A stretch of DNA of 23,924 nt from DASZGI01 sp035938995 (GTDB taxonomy: Bacteria > Actinomycetota > Actinomycetes > Streptomycetales > Catenulisporaceae), in the NCBI RefSeq assembly GCF_035938995.1, contig NZ_DASZGI010000008.1, positions 1 through 23,924 of the forward strand, written 5' to 3'. The notes under the pieces were generated by a model. That model saw only the letters and a program-made list of their open reading frames with translations, was not told the origin of the DNA and made no database searches. The position numbers and the translations under genes are program-made. Each line of letters starts with the position of its first letter. Positions within the stretch are counted from its first letter, which is position 1. Below, in pieces: positions 14,978 to 23,924 of the stretch.

Positions 14978-15430
14978 TTAACGTGCCGCGCTCTTGAGTG
15001 CGGCGATGGACTCGCCGGTCGTGCGCTTCGTCGCCTCCGCCATCCGCAGCTTTTTCAGGCGCATCACGCCTATCCCGGCGGCTGCCATCGCGATGAGGAG
15101 GTACGCGCCGCCGACGATCAGCCAAGACCATGACAAGCCAAGTCCAGCGGCATGGATGCCGTAGGCGGCGGCGAACGAGAGCAGGATGACCGCGAAAAGT
15201 CCGAACAGTCCGGCGACGCCGAACAGACCGCCGCTGATGGCCGTTTGCTTCAGGTCGTATCTGACCTCCGCCTTCGCCAGCGCGATCTCCTCACGCACCA
15301 GGGCGGAAAGGTCCCTGGTCGCGTCGGTCACCAGCCTGCTCAGCTTCGGCTCCACACCACTCATCGCGCCGTCCGCCGCTGCGCCGTCCGCCGTTCCGCG
15401 GTGGGGCTTCGTGTCCGCGTTCGCTGCCAT
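14978..15430 (-). CDS. Holin-like (phage holin superfamily) small membrane protein
   Basis: This 150-residue protein has a hydrophilic N terminus, the family segment LSALVREEIALAKAEVRYDLKQTAISGG at 41–68, two hydrophobic helices at about 66–90 and 101–122, and a basic amphipathic end. This is the common actinobacterial 'phage holin family' (putative Actinobacterial Holin-X), present next to the ephE-like hydrolase in many genomes, as Rv3669 probably is. No phage genes are nearby, so the name does not imply a prophage. The ATG at 15430 has a strong AGGAGG 6 nt upstream. Its role is unknown; cell-envelope association is likely from its membrane segments. Confidence 0.85.
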   Translation of the reverse strand: MAANADTKPHRGTADGAAADGAMSGVEPKLSRLVTDATRDLSALVREEIALAKAEVRYDLKQTAISGGLFGVAGLFGLFAVILLSFAAAYGIHAAGLGLSWSWLIVGGAYLLIAMAAAGIGVMRLKKLRMAEATKRTTGESIAALKSAAR

Positions 15431-15733
15431 GGGAAACCTCCTGACGGCCGCCCCGAGCTCAGAGCGCCGTTATGCGGTCGGGCCGAACGCTTCGGAAGGT
15501 ACCCGCCGCTCGGCGGACTATGCGGTGATTAGGCTGATCGCGCCGCGGCGCCGCCCAGTCTGGCGTTGTCGATCACCGTGACGTCGAGCGTTCCGCGTCG
15601 AACATCCGTACCGTATGGCGATTAATTAATTTATCGCCATGTCGACAAGTCGCTTTATCGATCCCTAGCGCCCGGCTGTCGAGACGCAGTAAAGCAGTGG
15701 CGCCTGACGGTGGTGCAATGTTACGCATAAGCC
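15431..15733. promoter_or_regulatory. Divergent regulatory region between holin-like and Eis-like genes
   Basis: This 303-bp gap carries the promoters of two divergent genes. The left part holds the strong Shine-Dalgarno sequence of the holin-like gene. An AT-rich palindrome stands at 15615–15640. A weak -10-like TACGCA at 15722–15727 is 6 nt before the acetyltransferase ATG. One minus-strand open frame (15573–15818) overlaps the acetyltransferase start and shows no protein-like features. Confidence 0.5.
15615..15640. repeat. AT-rich palindrome (ATGGCGAT N10 ATCGCCAT)
   Basis: Perfect 8-bp arms flank a 10-nt core made only of A and T (containing TTAATTAA). In a genome this rich in GC the core stands out. 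The site lies about 95 bp upstream of the Eis-like gene and is a good candidate operator. Confidence 0.65.
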
Positions 15734-16969
15734 ATGTCGTCAGAGCTACCTGTTCCGCGCCCGCTCGTCGAGTCCGAACTCGCACAGGTCTTCCAGCTCG
15801 ACGTGACCGCGTTCGCATCCGAGCCCTACAGCCCTGAGCTGGTCGCTCTGTACCGCGAAACCTTCGAACTCGACCGGATGATCGGCGTCTTCGACGATAC
15901 CGACCTGGTCGGCGCCGCGGGGATCTACACCCTGGAGATGTCGGTGCCGGGCGGCCGGGTTCCCCTGGCCGGAGTCACCTGGGTGTCCGTCCTGCCGACC
16001 CACCGACGGCGCGGCATCCTCACCTCGCTGATGCGTCACCAGCTGGACGGTCTGCACGAGTCCGGCGGCGAGGCGATCGCCGGACTCACCGCGTCGGAGC
16101 CGCCGATCTACGGCCGGTTCGGCTACGGCCTGGCGACGACCGGAGTCAGTCTGACGGTGCCGCGGCACAAGGCAGGCCTGCGGCTGCCGCCGGGCACGGA
16201 GCAGGTTCGGGTCAGATTCGCCTCGACCGAGGGAGCGCTCGACCTGCGCCAGGCGATCTACAACCGTCAGATCGACAGCCGCCCGGGGATGATCAAGCGA
16301 TCCACGGCCTGGAATCGGTTCAACAGCGCTGAGCCGCCTGAATGGACCTCCGGCACTTCGGGCCTGCGCACGGTCGTGGCCGAGCGCGGCGGTGATCCGG
16401 TGGGCTACGCCCTCTACCGGACGAGGGAAGATCCTGCCACGCGGGACAGGACCGTGGTCGTCCAGGAGCTGATCGGAGACGACGCCGCGGCGCACGCCGC
16501 CCTCCTGCGCTATCTCTACGACATCGACCTCACCGAGGTGATCACCTTCTACCGGCCGCAGCCGGCCGACTCACCGCTGATGCACCTGATGACGAACGTC
16601 CGGGCCGCCGAGCCGCACCTGCACGACAGCCTCTACCTGCGTCTCGTGGACGTCGACCGCAGTCTGTCCTCCCGGACCTATGCGGCTCCGATCGACACTG
16701 TCATCGAGGTCGTCGACGACTTCTGTCCGTGGAACGCGGGGCGTTGGCGTCTCGTCGGCGACGAAAAGGGCGCCAGCTGCGCGCGCACCACCGCCGCGGC
16801 CGACCTGAGGATCGCGGCGCGTGAGCTTGGCACGGCCTTCCTCGGTGGCGTGACGCTCCGCGCCCTGGCCGCCGCGGGCCTCGTCGAGGAACGGCGCGGC
16901 GGGGCGGTCGCCGAGGCGTCACGCGCCTTCGCCTCCGACATCGCCCCGTGGATCTCGCTCGGCTTCTGA
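15734..16969 (+). CDS. Eis-family GNAT N-acetyltransferase
   Basis: This 411-residue protein has the Eis layout: an N-terminal GNAT domain, a second degenerate GNAT domain and a C-terminal SCP2-like part. The acetyl-CoA site is seen as VSVLPTHRRRGILTSLM at 84–100, and GRFGYG at 128–132 holds the conserved tyrosine (Y131) used as the general acid in Eis. The C-terminal residue is F411, as in Eis, where the chain-end carboxylate acts as base. Family members acetylate amines such as aminoglycosides or peptides; M. tuberculosis Eis gives kanamycin resistance when overexpressed. The natural substrate here is unknown. No Shine-Dalgarno sequence precedes the ATG. It ends 27 bp from the convergent DUF2079 gene. 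Confidence 0.9.
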   Translation: MSSELPVPRPLVESELAQVFQLDVTAFASEPYSPELVALYRETFELDRMIGVFDDTDLVGAAGIYTLEMSVPGGRVPLAGVTWVSVLPTHRRRGILTSLMRHQLDGLHESGGEAIAGLTASEPPIYGRFGYGLATTGVSLTVPRHKAGLRLPPGTEQVRVRFASTEGALDLRQAIYNRQIDSRPGMIKRSTAWNRFNSAEPPEWTSGTSGLRTVVAERGGDPVGYALYRTREDPATRDRTVVVQELIGDDAAAHAALLRYLYDIDLTEVITFYRPQPADSPLMHLMTNVRAAEPHLHDSLYLRLVDVDRSLSSRTYAAPIDTVIEVVDDFCPWNAGRWRLVGDEKGASCARTTAAADLRIAARELGTAFLGGVTLRALAAAGLVEERRGGAVAEASRAFASDIAPWISLGF

Positions 16970-16996
16970 CCCGCACCATCGCGCCCGCCTCGCTGC

Positions 16997-18445
16997 TCAC
17001 GGCCGGCGAAGCAGCACGATCGGCGGGTCGCGTCGCACGGTGACCCAGCCTTCGCCGGTGAGCCTTGCGATCTCGGCGTCGGCGGTCTCGCTGGTCACTC
17101 CGCACCCCGGGTCCGCCGTGTCCACGAACGCCCAGTCGCCGACCGCATACGCCGACCCGAAGATCGTCACGCCGTCGCGCGCGCTCAGCGGGATGGCGAG
17201 CCAGTTCGTGGCCTGAACCGCGACATCCGGCGGCACGTCGCCGCCGACTTGTCGGACGGCGACAAGCCAGGCCGGCTTCGAGTGGTACGAGCCCTTGAAG
17301 AACCAGTCATAGAGCGGCAGGCTTCTGGCTCCGCGAAGGGAAGCGAAGAAGGCGACACCACAGAGCAAAGCGGCAACGCACGCGTCTAGCCGAAGCCCAC
17401 GCGTTCGCGGCAATCGCTTACCAACCAGAAACTGCCATAGCGACATCGCGATGCGCGACCATCGCCCATAGGCATCTACGGCGCCCAGGTAGATGATCGG
17501 CATAAGCGGCAGGTCGTAGTAGAGCAGCCAACTCCACTCGGTGTCGCGCGAACTGAGCATCCTGATGACTATCGTCGGCAGCCCGACCAGTGCTACCGGT
17601 GAGCCCAGCGCGACGATGCCGACTGGGATCAGCAGGTGGTGCCAGTCGAGCAGCTTGATCGGATTGTCGAACAGGGTGTTGAACACGGTGCCGGGATGCG
17701 CGAAGAGATAGGCGACCTGGCTGCCTGCGTCGCTCGATCCGCCCAGCGCCGCCGCATAGTCGCTGCTGTACGTGAAACCGTTCGGGTTCATCGCCGGGAT
17801 GATCACGGCGACCGAGATGACGAGGGCGCTCAGGCCGAGAGCAACGAGCGCTGCTGCGTGCCGCCATTTGCCGTGGACGAGTGCGTACACGCCGAAGGCC
17901 GCGACGGTCAGCCCCATGTCTTCCTTCACCAGCACCGTCGCCGAGATCACCCACGCCGCGAAGGTCCATCGGCCGGCGAACGACCTCTCGAGTGCCCAGG
18001 CGACGAGCGGCGCGGCGAACATCACCTCGTGCACCGGAAACGCGAGCGCGCCCTGAATCCCGAACGATAGTAGGTATGTGGCGCTGAGGAGCGACGCCGC
18101 CAACGTGCCGTAGCGACGCTGCACCGCCAGGTACACAGGGACCGCGGAAAGGCAGACCAGGAGTACCTGAGCGAGCATCAGCGTCAGCGGCGAGTCGTAG
18201 ATCCACAGCAGTGGTGCCAGCAGCGCGAGCATCGGCGAGAAGTGATCGCCAAGCTGCGCGTAGCCCTTGATGGCGACGTAAGGCCAGCCGTGAAACGCCC
18301 ACCCCTGGACGGCCTGGTAGAAGATGCCGAGGTCACAGGCGCCCACCTGAAGCTGCCGCCACAGGTTCCAGGTAAACGCGCCGTATGCGCCAAGTGCTAC
18401 CGCTACTAACCACGTGCAGGGCGAGCGCAGGATCGGTCTAAGCAA
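16997..18445 (-). CDS. DUF2079 multi-pass membrane protein
   Basis: This 482-residue protein has DLGIF at 38–42, GDHFSP at 66–71 and VLVKEDMGL at 171–179, the hallmarks of DUF2079, which resembles GT-C type glycosyltransferases by topology. About ten hydrophobic segments can be seen, and a soluble C-terminal part from about residue 380. Function is unknown. The only start candidate in the first part is a TTG at 18445; the frame stays open upstream without an ATG or GTG, so the start is uncertain. No clear Shine-Dalgarno sequence is visible. The gene stands between the Eis-like gene and acs, and separates acs from the holin-like gene. Confidence 0.8.
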   Translation of the reverse strand: MLRPILRSPCTWLVAVALGAYGAFTWNLWRQLQVGACDLGIFYQAVQGWAFHGWPYVAIKGYAQLGDHFSPMLALLAPLLWIYDSPLTLMLAQVLLVCLSAVPVYLAVQRRYGTLAASLLSATYLLSFGIQGALAFPVHEVMFAAPLVAWALERSFAGRWTFAAWVISATVLVKEDMGLTVAAFGVYALVHGKWRHAAALVALGLSALVISVAVIIPAMNPNGFTYSSDYAAALGGSSDAGSQVAYLFAHPGTVFNTLFDNPIKLLDWHHLLIPVGIVALGSPVALVGLPTIVIRMLSSRDTEWSWLLYYDLPLMPIIYLGAVDAYGRWSRIAMSLWQFLVGKRLPRTRGLRLDACVAALLCGVAFFASLRGARSLPLYDWFFKGSYHSKPAWLVAVRQVGGDVPPDVAVQATNWLAIPLSARDGVTIFGSAYAVGDWAFVDTADPGCGVTSETADAEIARLTGEGWVTVRRDPPIVLLRRP

Positions 18446-18610
18446 CTGAACCTGCGCTCGCCCCGGCTGCCGCCGGCTCGGCGCCCTCCAGCCCTCGGTC
18501 GTACAGATTGCGCCGTCGCGGCATGCGCACGATCATCGCCGAATGGGACGTATGACGTAAAGAACTACAAACGGCGTGTCAGGGGCGGCTGCTTAGCGCG
18601 ACTCGGCGCC

Positions 18611-18650
18611 AAAAGCACTGACGGCGCATCACCGAGTGACGCGCCGTCAG
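18611..18650 (-). terminator. Strong intrinsic terminator of acs
   Basis: CTGACGGCGC (18618–18627) and GCGCCGTCAG (18641–18650) form a perfect 10-bp stem, extended inside by TCAC/GTGA across one mismatch, with a 3-nt loop. On the minus strand it is followed by TGCTTTT, a short T-tract. This is the most canonical Rho-independent terminator in the window, about 25–60 bp after the acs stop. Confidence 0.88.
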
Positions 18651-18673
18651 CTGAGCCGTTGTTAGCCCGCGCG

Positions 18674-20632
<1,959 letters not shown>

Positions 20633-20739
20633 GCCCACTCCTCGGTGATCGCCGATGACGATGTGGTCCTGACTTCCCTGACTTTCAGCTCCAAAGCACA
20701 CCAGCAGGCGAGCTGTTACGCAAGAGTTTCGGTCAAAAA

Positions 20740-20749
20740 GGTCTAGACC
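20740..20749. promoter_or_regulatory. Palindrome GGTCTAGACC upstream of acs
   Basis: This 10-bp perfect palindrome lies about 110 bp upstream of the acs start. On the minus strand TTGACC follows a few bases later (a -35-like hexamer) with a TAACAG 12 nt beyond it, which is too close for a normal promoter. The palindrome may be an operator for acs. Confidence 0.35.
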
Positions 20750-20836
20750 ACATGGGCGAACCGGGTGACGCCGGAAGGCCGGTCGACGCGGGGCGGGTGC
20801 GCCTCGCGCCGACCGGCCTGCCACTGCCGTCCGGCT

Positions 20837-20865
20837 CGGGTGCCTCCGCCGAGCGGAAGCACCCG
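20837..20865 (-). terminator. Hairpin terminator after the acetate transporter gene
   Basis: CGGGTGC and GCACCCG, continued across one C·A mismatch by TCCGC/GCGGA, enclose a 3-nt loop. It begins 30 bp past the transporter stop codon. There is no T-tract. It would separate this gene from acs, so they are probably two transcripts. Confidence 0.6.
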
Positions 20866-20894
20866 GCGGAGGTGTGGATCGGGACAGGCAAGGA

Positions 20895-21491
20895 TCAGCG
20901 CGGCAGCGTAGGCAGCACGTCGCGCTTGTGGGTGGCGTTGATGACCCCGGCGGCGGAGGTGTAGAAGGCGACCGCCGCGGTGACGATGCCGAGCCAGCCA
21001 CCGACCTTTGTCAGCGTGTCGGGAGCCGGCGTGCCGTTCTGGAGCGCGCCGATCCCGAGGAACAGGAAGGTGAGGGTCAGGAAGGCGAACACGCCGAGCA
21101 CCGCCCCGGAGGTCCGCAGCGCCGCCACCGTCATGTACGCGGTGAAGAGGCACCAGGCGAGATCGAACAGGCCGAGCGCCTGGTGAATGTCGCCGGCGGC
21201 GAGGTGGTTGATGATGTACCAGTACGTGAGCCAGAACGCGCCGAAGGAGCTGAACGCGGTGGCGCCGAAGGTGTTGCCGCGCTTGAACTCCCACATCCCG
21301 GCGAGGAGCTGCGCGAGGCCGCCGTAGAACGCGGCCGCGCCGAGCACGAACACGCCCGCGCCCGCCTCGGTGATGATGTTGGCGTTGCCGAACGAGAGCA
21401 ACAGGGTGGTCAGCGCGAACCCGGCGAGGCCGAGCGGTGCGGGATCGGCGACGGTCGCCGGGCTTGTAGTCGTGGGAGCTTCGTTGCTCAC
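20895..21491 (-). CDS. Acetate uptake transporter (GPR1/FUN34/YaaH family)
   Basis: This 198-residue protein has six hydrophobic segments and the family signature DPAPLGL at 16–22 (N/DPAPLGL), plus FGATAFSSFGAFW at 75–87. SatP/YaaH proteins take up acetate and succinate with protons or act as anion channels. Loss of the first N of the common NPAPLGL (here D16) is seen in some homologues. The GTG start at 21491 has AAAGGA 7 nt upstream. Together with acs it forms an acetate uptake-and-activation unit. Confidence 0.92.
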   Translation of the reverse strand: MSNEAPTTTSPATVADPAPLGLAGFALTTLLLSFGNANIITEAGAGVFVLGAAAFYGGLAQLLAGMWEFKRGNTFGATAFSSFGAFWLTYWYIINHLAAGDIHQALGLFDLAWCLFTAYMTVAALRTSGAVLGVFAFLTLTFLFLGIGALQNGTPAPDTLTKVGGWLGIVTAAVAFYTSAAGVINATHKRDVLPTLPR

Positions 21492-21654
21492 GACCGGATC
21501 CTTTCGACCGATGGGAGGCCCGAGGAGGGTCGCGTCGGGCGCGGCCGGCGGAGTGCTGCTCGGACCGGTGGACTGCTGGAATTTGTTTTCAATGGTCGTG
21601 CCGAAGAGGGAGGAATCGGGATCAAGGGTTCAGCGGACCAGGTAGCGGACACAC

Positions 21655-21670
21655 CGACCCGATCGGGTCG
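21655..21670. promoter_or_regulatory. 16-bp perfect palindrome upstream of the acetate transporter
   Basis: CGACCCGATCGGGTCG is its own reverse complement. It lies about 165 bp upstream of the transporter start and 145 bp downstream of the response regulator gene. It looks like a binding site for a dimeric regulator. LytTR proteins normally bind direct repeats, so another factor may be involved. Confidence 0.5.
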
Positions 21671-21737
21671 TGCCCGTGTTTCCAAGACCTCACAGCGCCC
21701 GGACCAGCGCATTGCGCCGAGCGGCTGAACGCGCGCG

Positions 21738-21757
21738 CCGACCGGTCGTGCGGTCGG
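21738..21757 (-). terminator. Weak hairpin after the two-component operon
   Basis: CCGACC and GGTCGG form a 6-bp stem with an 8-nt loop, about 57–76 bp beyond the response regulator stop. No T-tract. Confidence 0.3.
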
Positions 21758-21813
21758 TAGTTCAGGTCACTGGGAGGGTGAAGGGCGGGTGTCGGTGCCT
21801 GATCCGGGCTGGC

Positions 21814-22572
21814 TCAGCCGCGTCGGTTGGCGTCCCTGAGGAGGCGGTCCCGCAGCTCTCTCGCGTGCCTACGGCTCACGGCCAGCGTCTTGTCGCCGAT
21901 GCGCACGGTGGTGTGCCCCGCGTCCCAGCGCACCTCCTGCACGTGGCGCAGCGCCACCAGGTAGGAGCGGTGGATGCGGGAGAAACCGTGCGGCGACCAG
22001 CGCTCCTCAAGCGTGGCCAGCGAGATCCGCACGAGATGGGAGCCGGAAGCGGTGTGCAGGCGGGCGTAGTCGCCGTGGGCCTCGACGAAGCGGATCTGCG
22101 AGCGGTTCACGAACCTGGTCACACCGGCCAGCTCCACCGGGATGACCTCGTCCTCGTCCGGGGCGCCGCGGGTGCGGACGTGCAGCCGCTCGTCCACCCT
22201 CCGGATGGCCTCGGCGAGCCGGTCCTGACGTACCGGCTTGAGTACATAGTCGACGGCGTGCAGCTCGAAGGCGCCGACCGCGAAGTCCTCGTGCGCGGTC
22301 ACGAAGACGACCTGTGGTGCGTTCGCGTGCCGGGCCAGCGTCTTGGCGATCTCTACACCAGTGGCGCCGGGCATGCGGATGTCCAGGAAGAGTGCGTCCA
22401 CCTTCTGGTCGCCGCTGAGGATGCGGATCGCCTCGGCGCCTGAGGAGGCGGTCTGGATGCTGCCGATCCGTTCGTCCGCGCTGAGCAGGTAGGTCAGCTC
22501 TTCGAGGGCGGGGCGTTCGTCGTCTACGGCGAGGACCGCGAGTCCGGGGCGGCCCAGGTCGAGCCGGGTCAT
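21814..22572 (-). CDS. LytTR-family response regulator
   Basis: This 252-residue regulator has a receiver domain with acidic pair D17/D18, phospho-acceptor D64 (LFLDIRMPG), T92 and K112 (LKPV). The LytTR DNA-binding domain spans about 145–245 (FVEAHGDYARLHT, GFSRIHRSYLVAL, VSRRHARELRDRL). LytTR proteins bind imperfect direct repeats. The ATG at 22572 overlaps the kinase stop (ATGA) and has GGGAG 7 nt upstream inside the kinase end. Cognate kinase is the preceding gene. Neighbouring acetate genes make a role in carboxylate sensing plausible, in analogy to YpdAB/BtsSR of E. coli. Confidence 0.93.
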   Translation of the reverse strand: MTRLDLGRPGLAVLAVDDERPALEELTYLLSADERIGSIQTASSGAEAIRILSGDQKVDALFLDIRMPGATGVEIAKTLARHANAPQVVFVTAHEDFAVGAFELHAVDYVLKPVRQDRLAEAIRRVDERLHVRTRGAPDEDEVIPVELAGVTRFVNRSQIRFVEAHGDYARLHTASGSHLVRISLATLEERWSPHGFSRIHRSYLVALRHVQEVRWDAGHTTVRIGDKTLAVSRRHARELRDRLLRDANRRG

Positions 22573-23843
22573 GCATTTACTCCCTGTGTGGCCGACTCCT
22601 GCGCCTTGCCGTTCGGAGCAGACCCGCCGTCGTTGCCGTTCACGCTCGAGCTTCCGTTCCCCGTCACGCCGATGCTCTTGCGGCGCGCGTCCCGCTTCGG
22701 GATCCGGACGGTGACCGTTGTGCCCTCATCCGGTGAGGAGCGCAGGTCGAGTCCGTTGTCCGGTCCGAAGGCGGCGCGCAGCCGTTCCTGGATGTTAGCG
22801 AGAGCGTGCGCGTCTGGGGTGCCTTCTCCGCTCAATGCTGCGCGCGCTGCCGCCGGGTCCATGCCCGCGCCGTCGTCGGAGATCGTGATCGTGTACTGGT
22901 CGCCGCTGTCCTCGGCGCAGACGGAGACCGTGCCGTGGCCTTCCTTACCGCGCAGTCCATGCCTTACCGCGTTCTCGACCAACGGCTGCAGGCAGAGGAA
23001 AGGCACCTCGGCGTCCAGAACCTCTGGGGCGACCTGGACGACGAGTTGCAGCTGGTCGCCGAAGCGGGCCTGCTCGAGTTGGAAATAGCAGTCGATGCAG
23101 CGCAGCTCTTCGGCGACGGTCGTCATCGATCCGCCGCGCCGGAAGGAGTACCGGGTGTAGTCGGCGAACTCGAGCAGCAGCTCGCGGGCGCGCGGCGGGT
23201 CGGTGCGTACGAAGGAGGCGATGGCGGTGAGCGAGTTGTAGATGAAGTGCGGGGAGATCTGCGCGCGGAGGGCGCGGATCTCGGCTTCCATCGCGCGGGT
23301 GCGGGACTGGTCGAGCTGGGCGAGTTCGAGCTGGGAGGAGACCCAGCGGGCGACCTCGCACACCGCGCGGGTCAGCGCCACCGACGCGGTGCCGTTGTAC
23401 GCCGCGAAGGTGCCTACGGGCAGGCCGTCGACGATCAGCGGCGCGATCACCGCGTCGCGCACCGGGCAGTCCTCGCTGCCGCAGTCGATCCAGTCGAGCA
23501 GCTTCACGCGGCCGGTCGCGATGACGTTCTTGGCGTGGATCAGCGCGTCGTCACTATGTCGCTCTCCGCCGCCGTCCCAGGCCAGCAGCCGGTCGGCGTC
23601 GGTGATGACCACCGCTTCCGTGCCGAGGAGGCGGCGCAGATGCCGTGCCGCCTTGCGGGCCGATTCGGGGGAGAGGCCCTCGCGCAGCACCGGGGCGGCC
23701 AAGGACACGCTGTGCATCGCCTCGTATGCGGCCCGCTCGGTCGGCGTGCCGTAGACGTGGTGGCGCCGTGCCGCCCGAACCGCCGCGCCCACGGGGATGG
23801 CAAGCACACCCGCGACCGCGATCGTCGTCGCCGTGGAATCCAC
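22569..23843 (-). CDS. LytS-type sensor histidine kinase
   Basis: This 424-residue kinase has a single N-terminal membrane segment (about 7–25), a GAF-like sensor region (about 40–165) and a LytS-type kinase core: H199 in LRAQISPHFIYNSL, N-box VENAVRHG at 289–296 and GAGM at 325–328 in the ATPase domain. A long Ser/Asn/Gly-rich C-terminal tail (about 385–424) is probably disordered. The sensor lacks the multi-pass 5TM-Lyt domain, but has C121 and C126 (DCGSEDCPVRD) that could respond to metal or redox. The GTG at 23843 is preceded at 7 nt by TACCGT, with no Shine-Dalgarno sequence. It is co-translated with the regulator. Confidence 0.92.
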   Translation of the reverse strand: MDSTATTIAVAGVLAIPVGAAVRAARRHHVYGTPTERAAYEAMHSVSLAAPVLREGLSPESARKAARHLRRLLGTEAVVITDADRLLAWDGGGERHSDDALIHAKNVIATGRVKLLDWIDCGSEDCPVRDAVIAPLIVDGLPVGTFAAYNGTASVALTRAVCEVARWVSSQLELAQLDQSRTRAMEAEIRALRAQISPHFIYNSLTAIASFVRTDPPRARELLLEFADYTRYSFRRGGSMTTVAEELRCIDCYFQLEQARFGDQLQLVVQVAPEVLDAEVPFLCLQPLVENAVRHGLRGKEGHGTVSVCAEDSGDQYTITISDDGAGMDPAAARAALSGEGTPDAHALANIQERLRAAFGPDNGLDLRSSPDEGTTVTVRIPKRDARRKSIGVTGNGSSSVNGNDGGSAPNGKAQESATQGVNA

Positions 23844-23850
23844 GCTCTTG

Positions 23851-23856
23851 ACGGTA
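23851..23856 (-). promoter_or_regulatory. -10 box (TACCGT) of the two-component operon
   Basis: On the minus strand TACCGT lies 7 nt before the GTG at 23843, again suggesting a leaderless mRNA. No -35 box is seen. The remaining bases to 23924 show nothing else I recognise. Confidence 0.45.
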
Positions 23857-23924
23857 CGTCACGCGAAGATCGCAGGGAAGTCGGTTCCCCGACGCGTCCG
23901 CGCCCGATACCTCACATTGGCCGA

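Larger units (their letters stand above)
21492..21813 (-). promoter_or_regulatory. Non-coding region between transporter and response regulator
   Basis: This 322-bp stretch has no convincing gene. It holds a possible terminator for the two-component operon (CCGACC / GGTCGG, 21738–21757), a perfect 16-bp palindrome at 21655–21670 and an AT-rich patch (GAATTTGTTTTCAAT, about 21580–21595). A plain -10/-35 pair for the transporter is not obvious. Confidence 0.55.

Noticed and set aside
14978..15430. Prophage remnant, suggested by the holin-family protein
   Set aside because: The protein is a common chromosomal actinobacterial family; no other phage gene, integrase or attachment site is near.
15573..15818. 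81-codon minus-strand frame over the acetyltransferase promoter
   Set aside because: Overlaps the Eis-like start in antisense, contains the palindrome, and shows no protein features.
20633..21001. Upstream in-frame extension of acs
   Set aside because: Passes through the transporter's terminator and end; the GTG at 20632 gives the family length and has a Shine-Dalgarno sequence.

Overview
The window is high-GC actinobacterial chromosome, densely coded on both strands, with GTG starts, short ATGA/GTGA overlaps and many promoters placed right at start codons. The gene content and order match the core actinobacterial block known from Mycobacterium tuberculosis as Rv3683–Rv3667 (metallophosphoesterase, ponA2, whiB4, two Get3/ArsA-like ATPases, DUF4177, RidA, metallo-beta-lactamase fold protein, crp, nth, NUDIX, marP, ephE-like hydrolase, holin-like membrane protein, acs). 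The same block exists in Streptomyces around wblA, crp and acsA. The WhiB protein is closest to Streptomyces WblA, and a DUF457 protein, an Eis-like acetyltransferase and a DUF2079 protein are interspersed. This suggests a streptomycete-like or Catenulispora-like filamentous actinomycete; genus is a guess. These synteny statements come from memory of the reference genomes, not from a search.

Layout. 97–1552: divergent metallophosphoesterase and YqeY-like protein. 1628–1664: bidirectional hairpin. 1726–4008: bifunctional penicillin-binding protein on the minus strand. 4009–4626: long non-coding region with repeats and a palindrome upstream of wblA (4627–4980). 5177–7464: translationally coupled pair of Get3/ArsA-type ATPases on the minus strand. 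7526–9046: plus-strand DUF4177–RidA–MBL operon, diverging from the ATPases through a 61-bp region with mirror-image promoters. 9052–9735: crp, convergent with the MBL gene. 9952–12921: nth–NUDIX–marP operon, divergent from crp. 13201–13902: DUF457 membrane protein with a conspicuous operator-like repeat. 13955–15430: alpha/beta hydrolase and holin-like protein on the minus strand. 15734–16969: Eis-like acetyltransferase, divergent through an AT-rich palindrome. 16997–18445: DUF2079 membrane protein. 18674–20632: acetyl-CoA synthetase with a classic terminator. 20895–21491: acetate transporter. 21814–23843: LytTR response regulator and LytS-type histidine kinase.

How the genes fit together. 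The left half combines envelope building (PBP, metallophosphoesterase), Fe-S redox regulation of development (wblA) and a putative protein-targeting ATPase pair. The middle carries cNMP-type regulation (crp), base-excision repair (nth) and a periplasmic acid/oxidative-stress protease (marP). The right end looks like an acetate-use module: uptake, activation to acetyl-CoA and a neighbouring two-component system that may sense a small carboxylate. No rRNA, tRNA, CRISPR array, insertion sequence, integrase or prophage was seen. I did not find a clearly novel multi-gene defence or biosynthetic system. The unusual signals are cis-regulatory: precise start-codon-proximal -10 boxes, several perfect palindromes, and the wblA leader.
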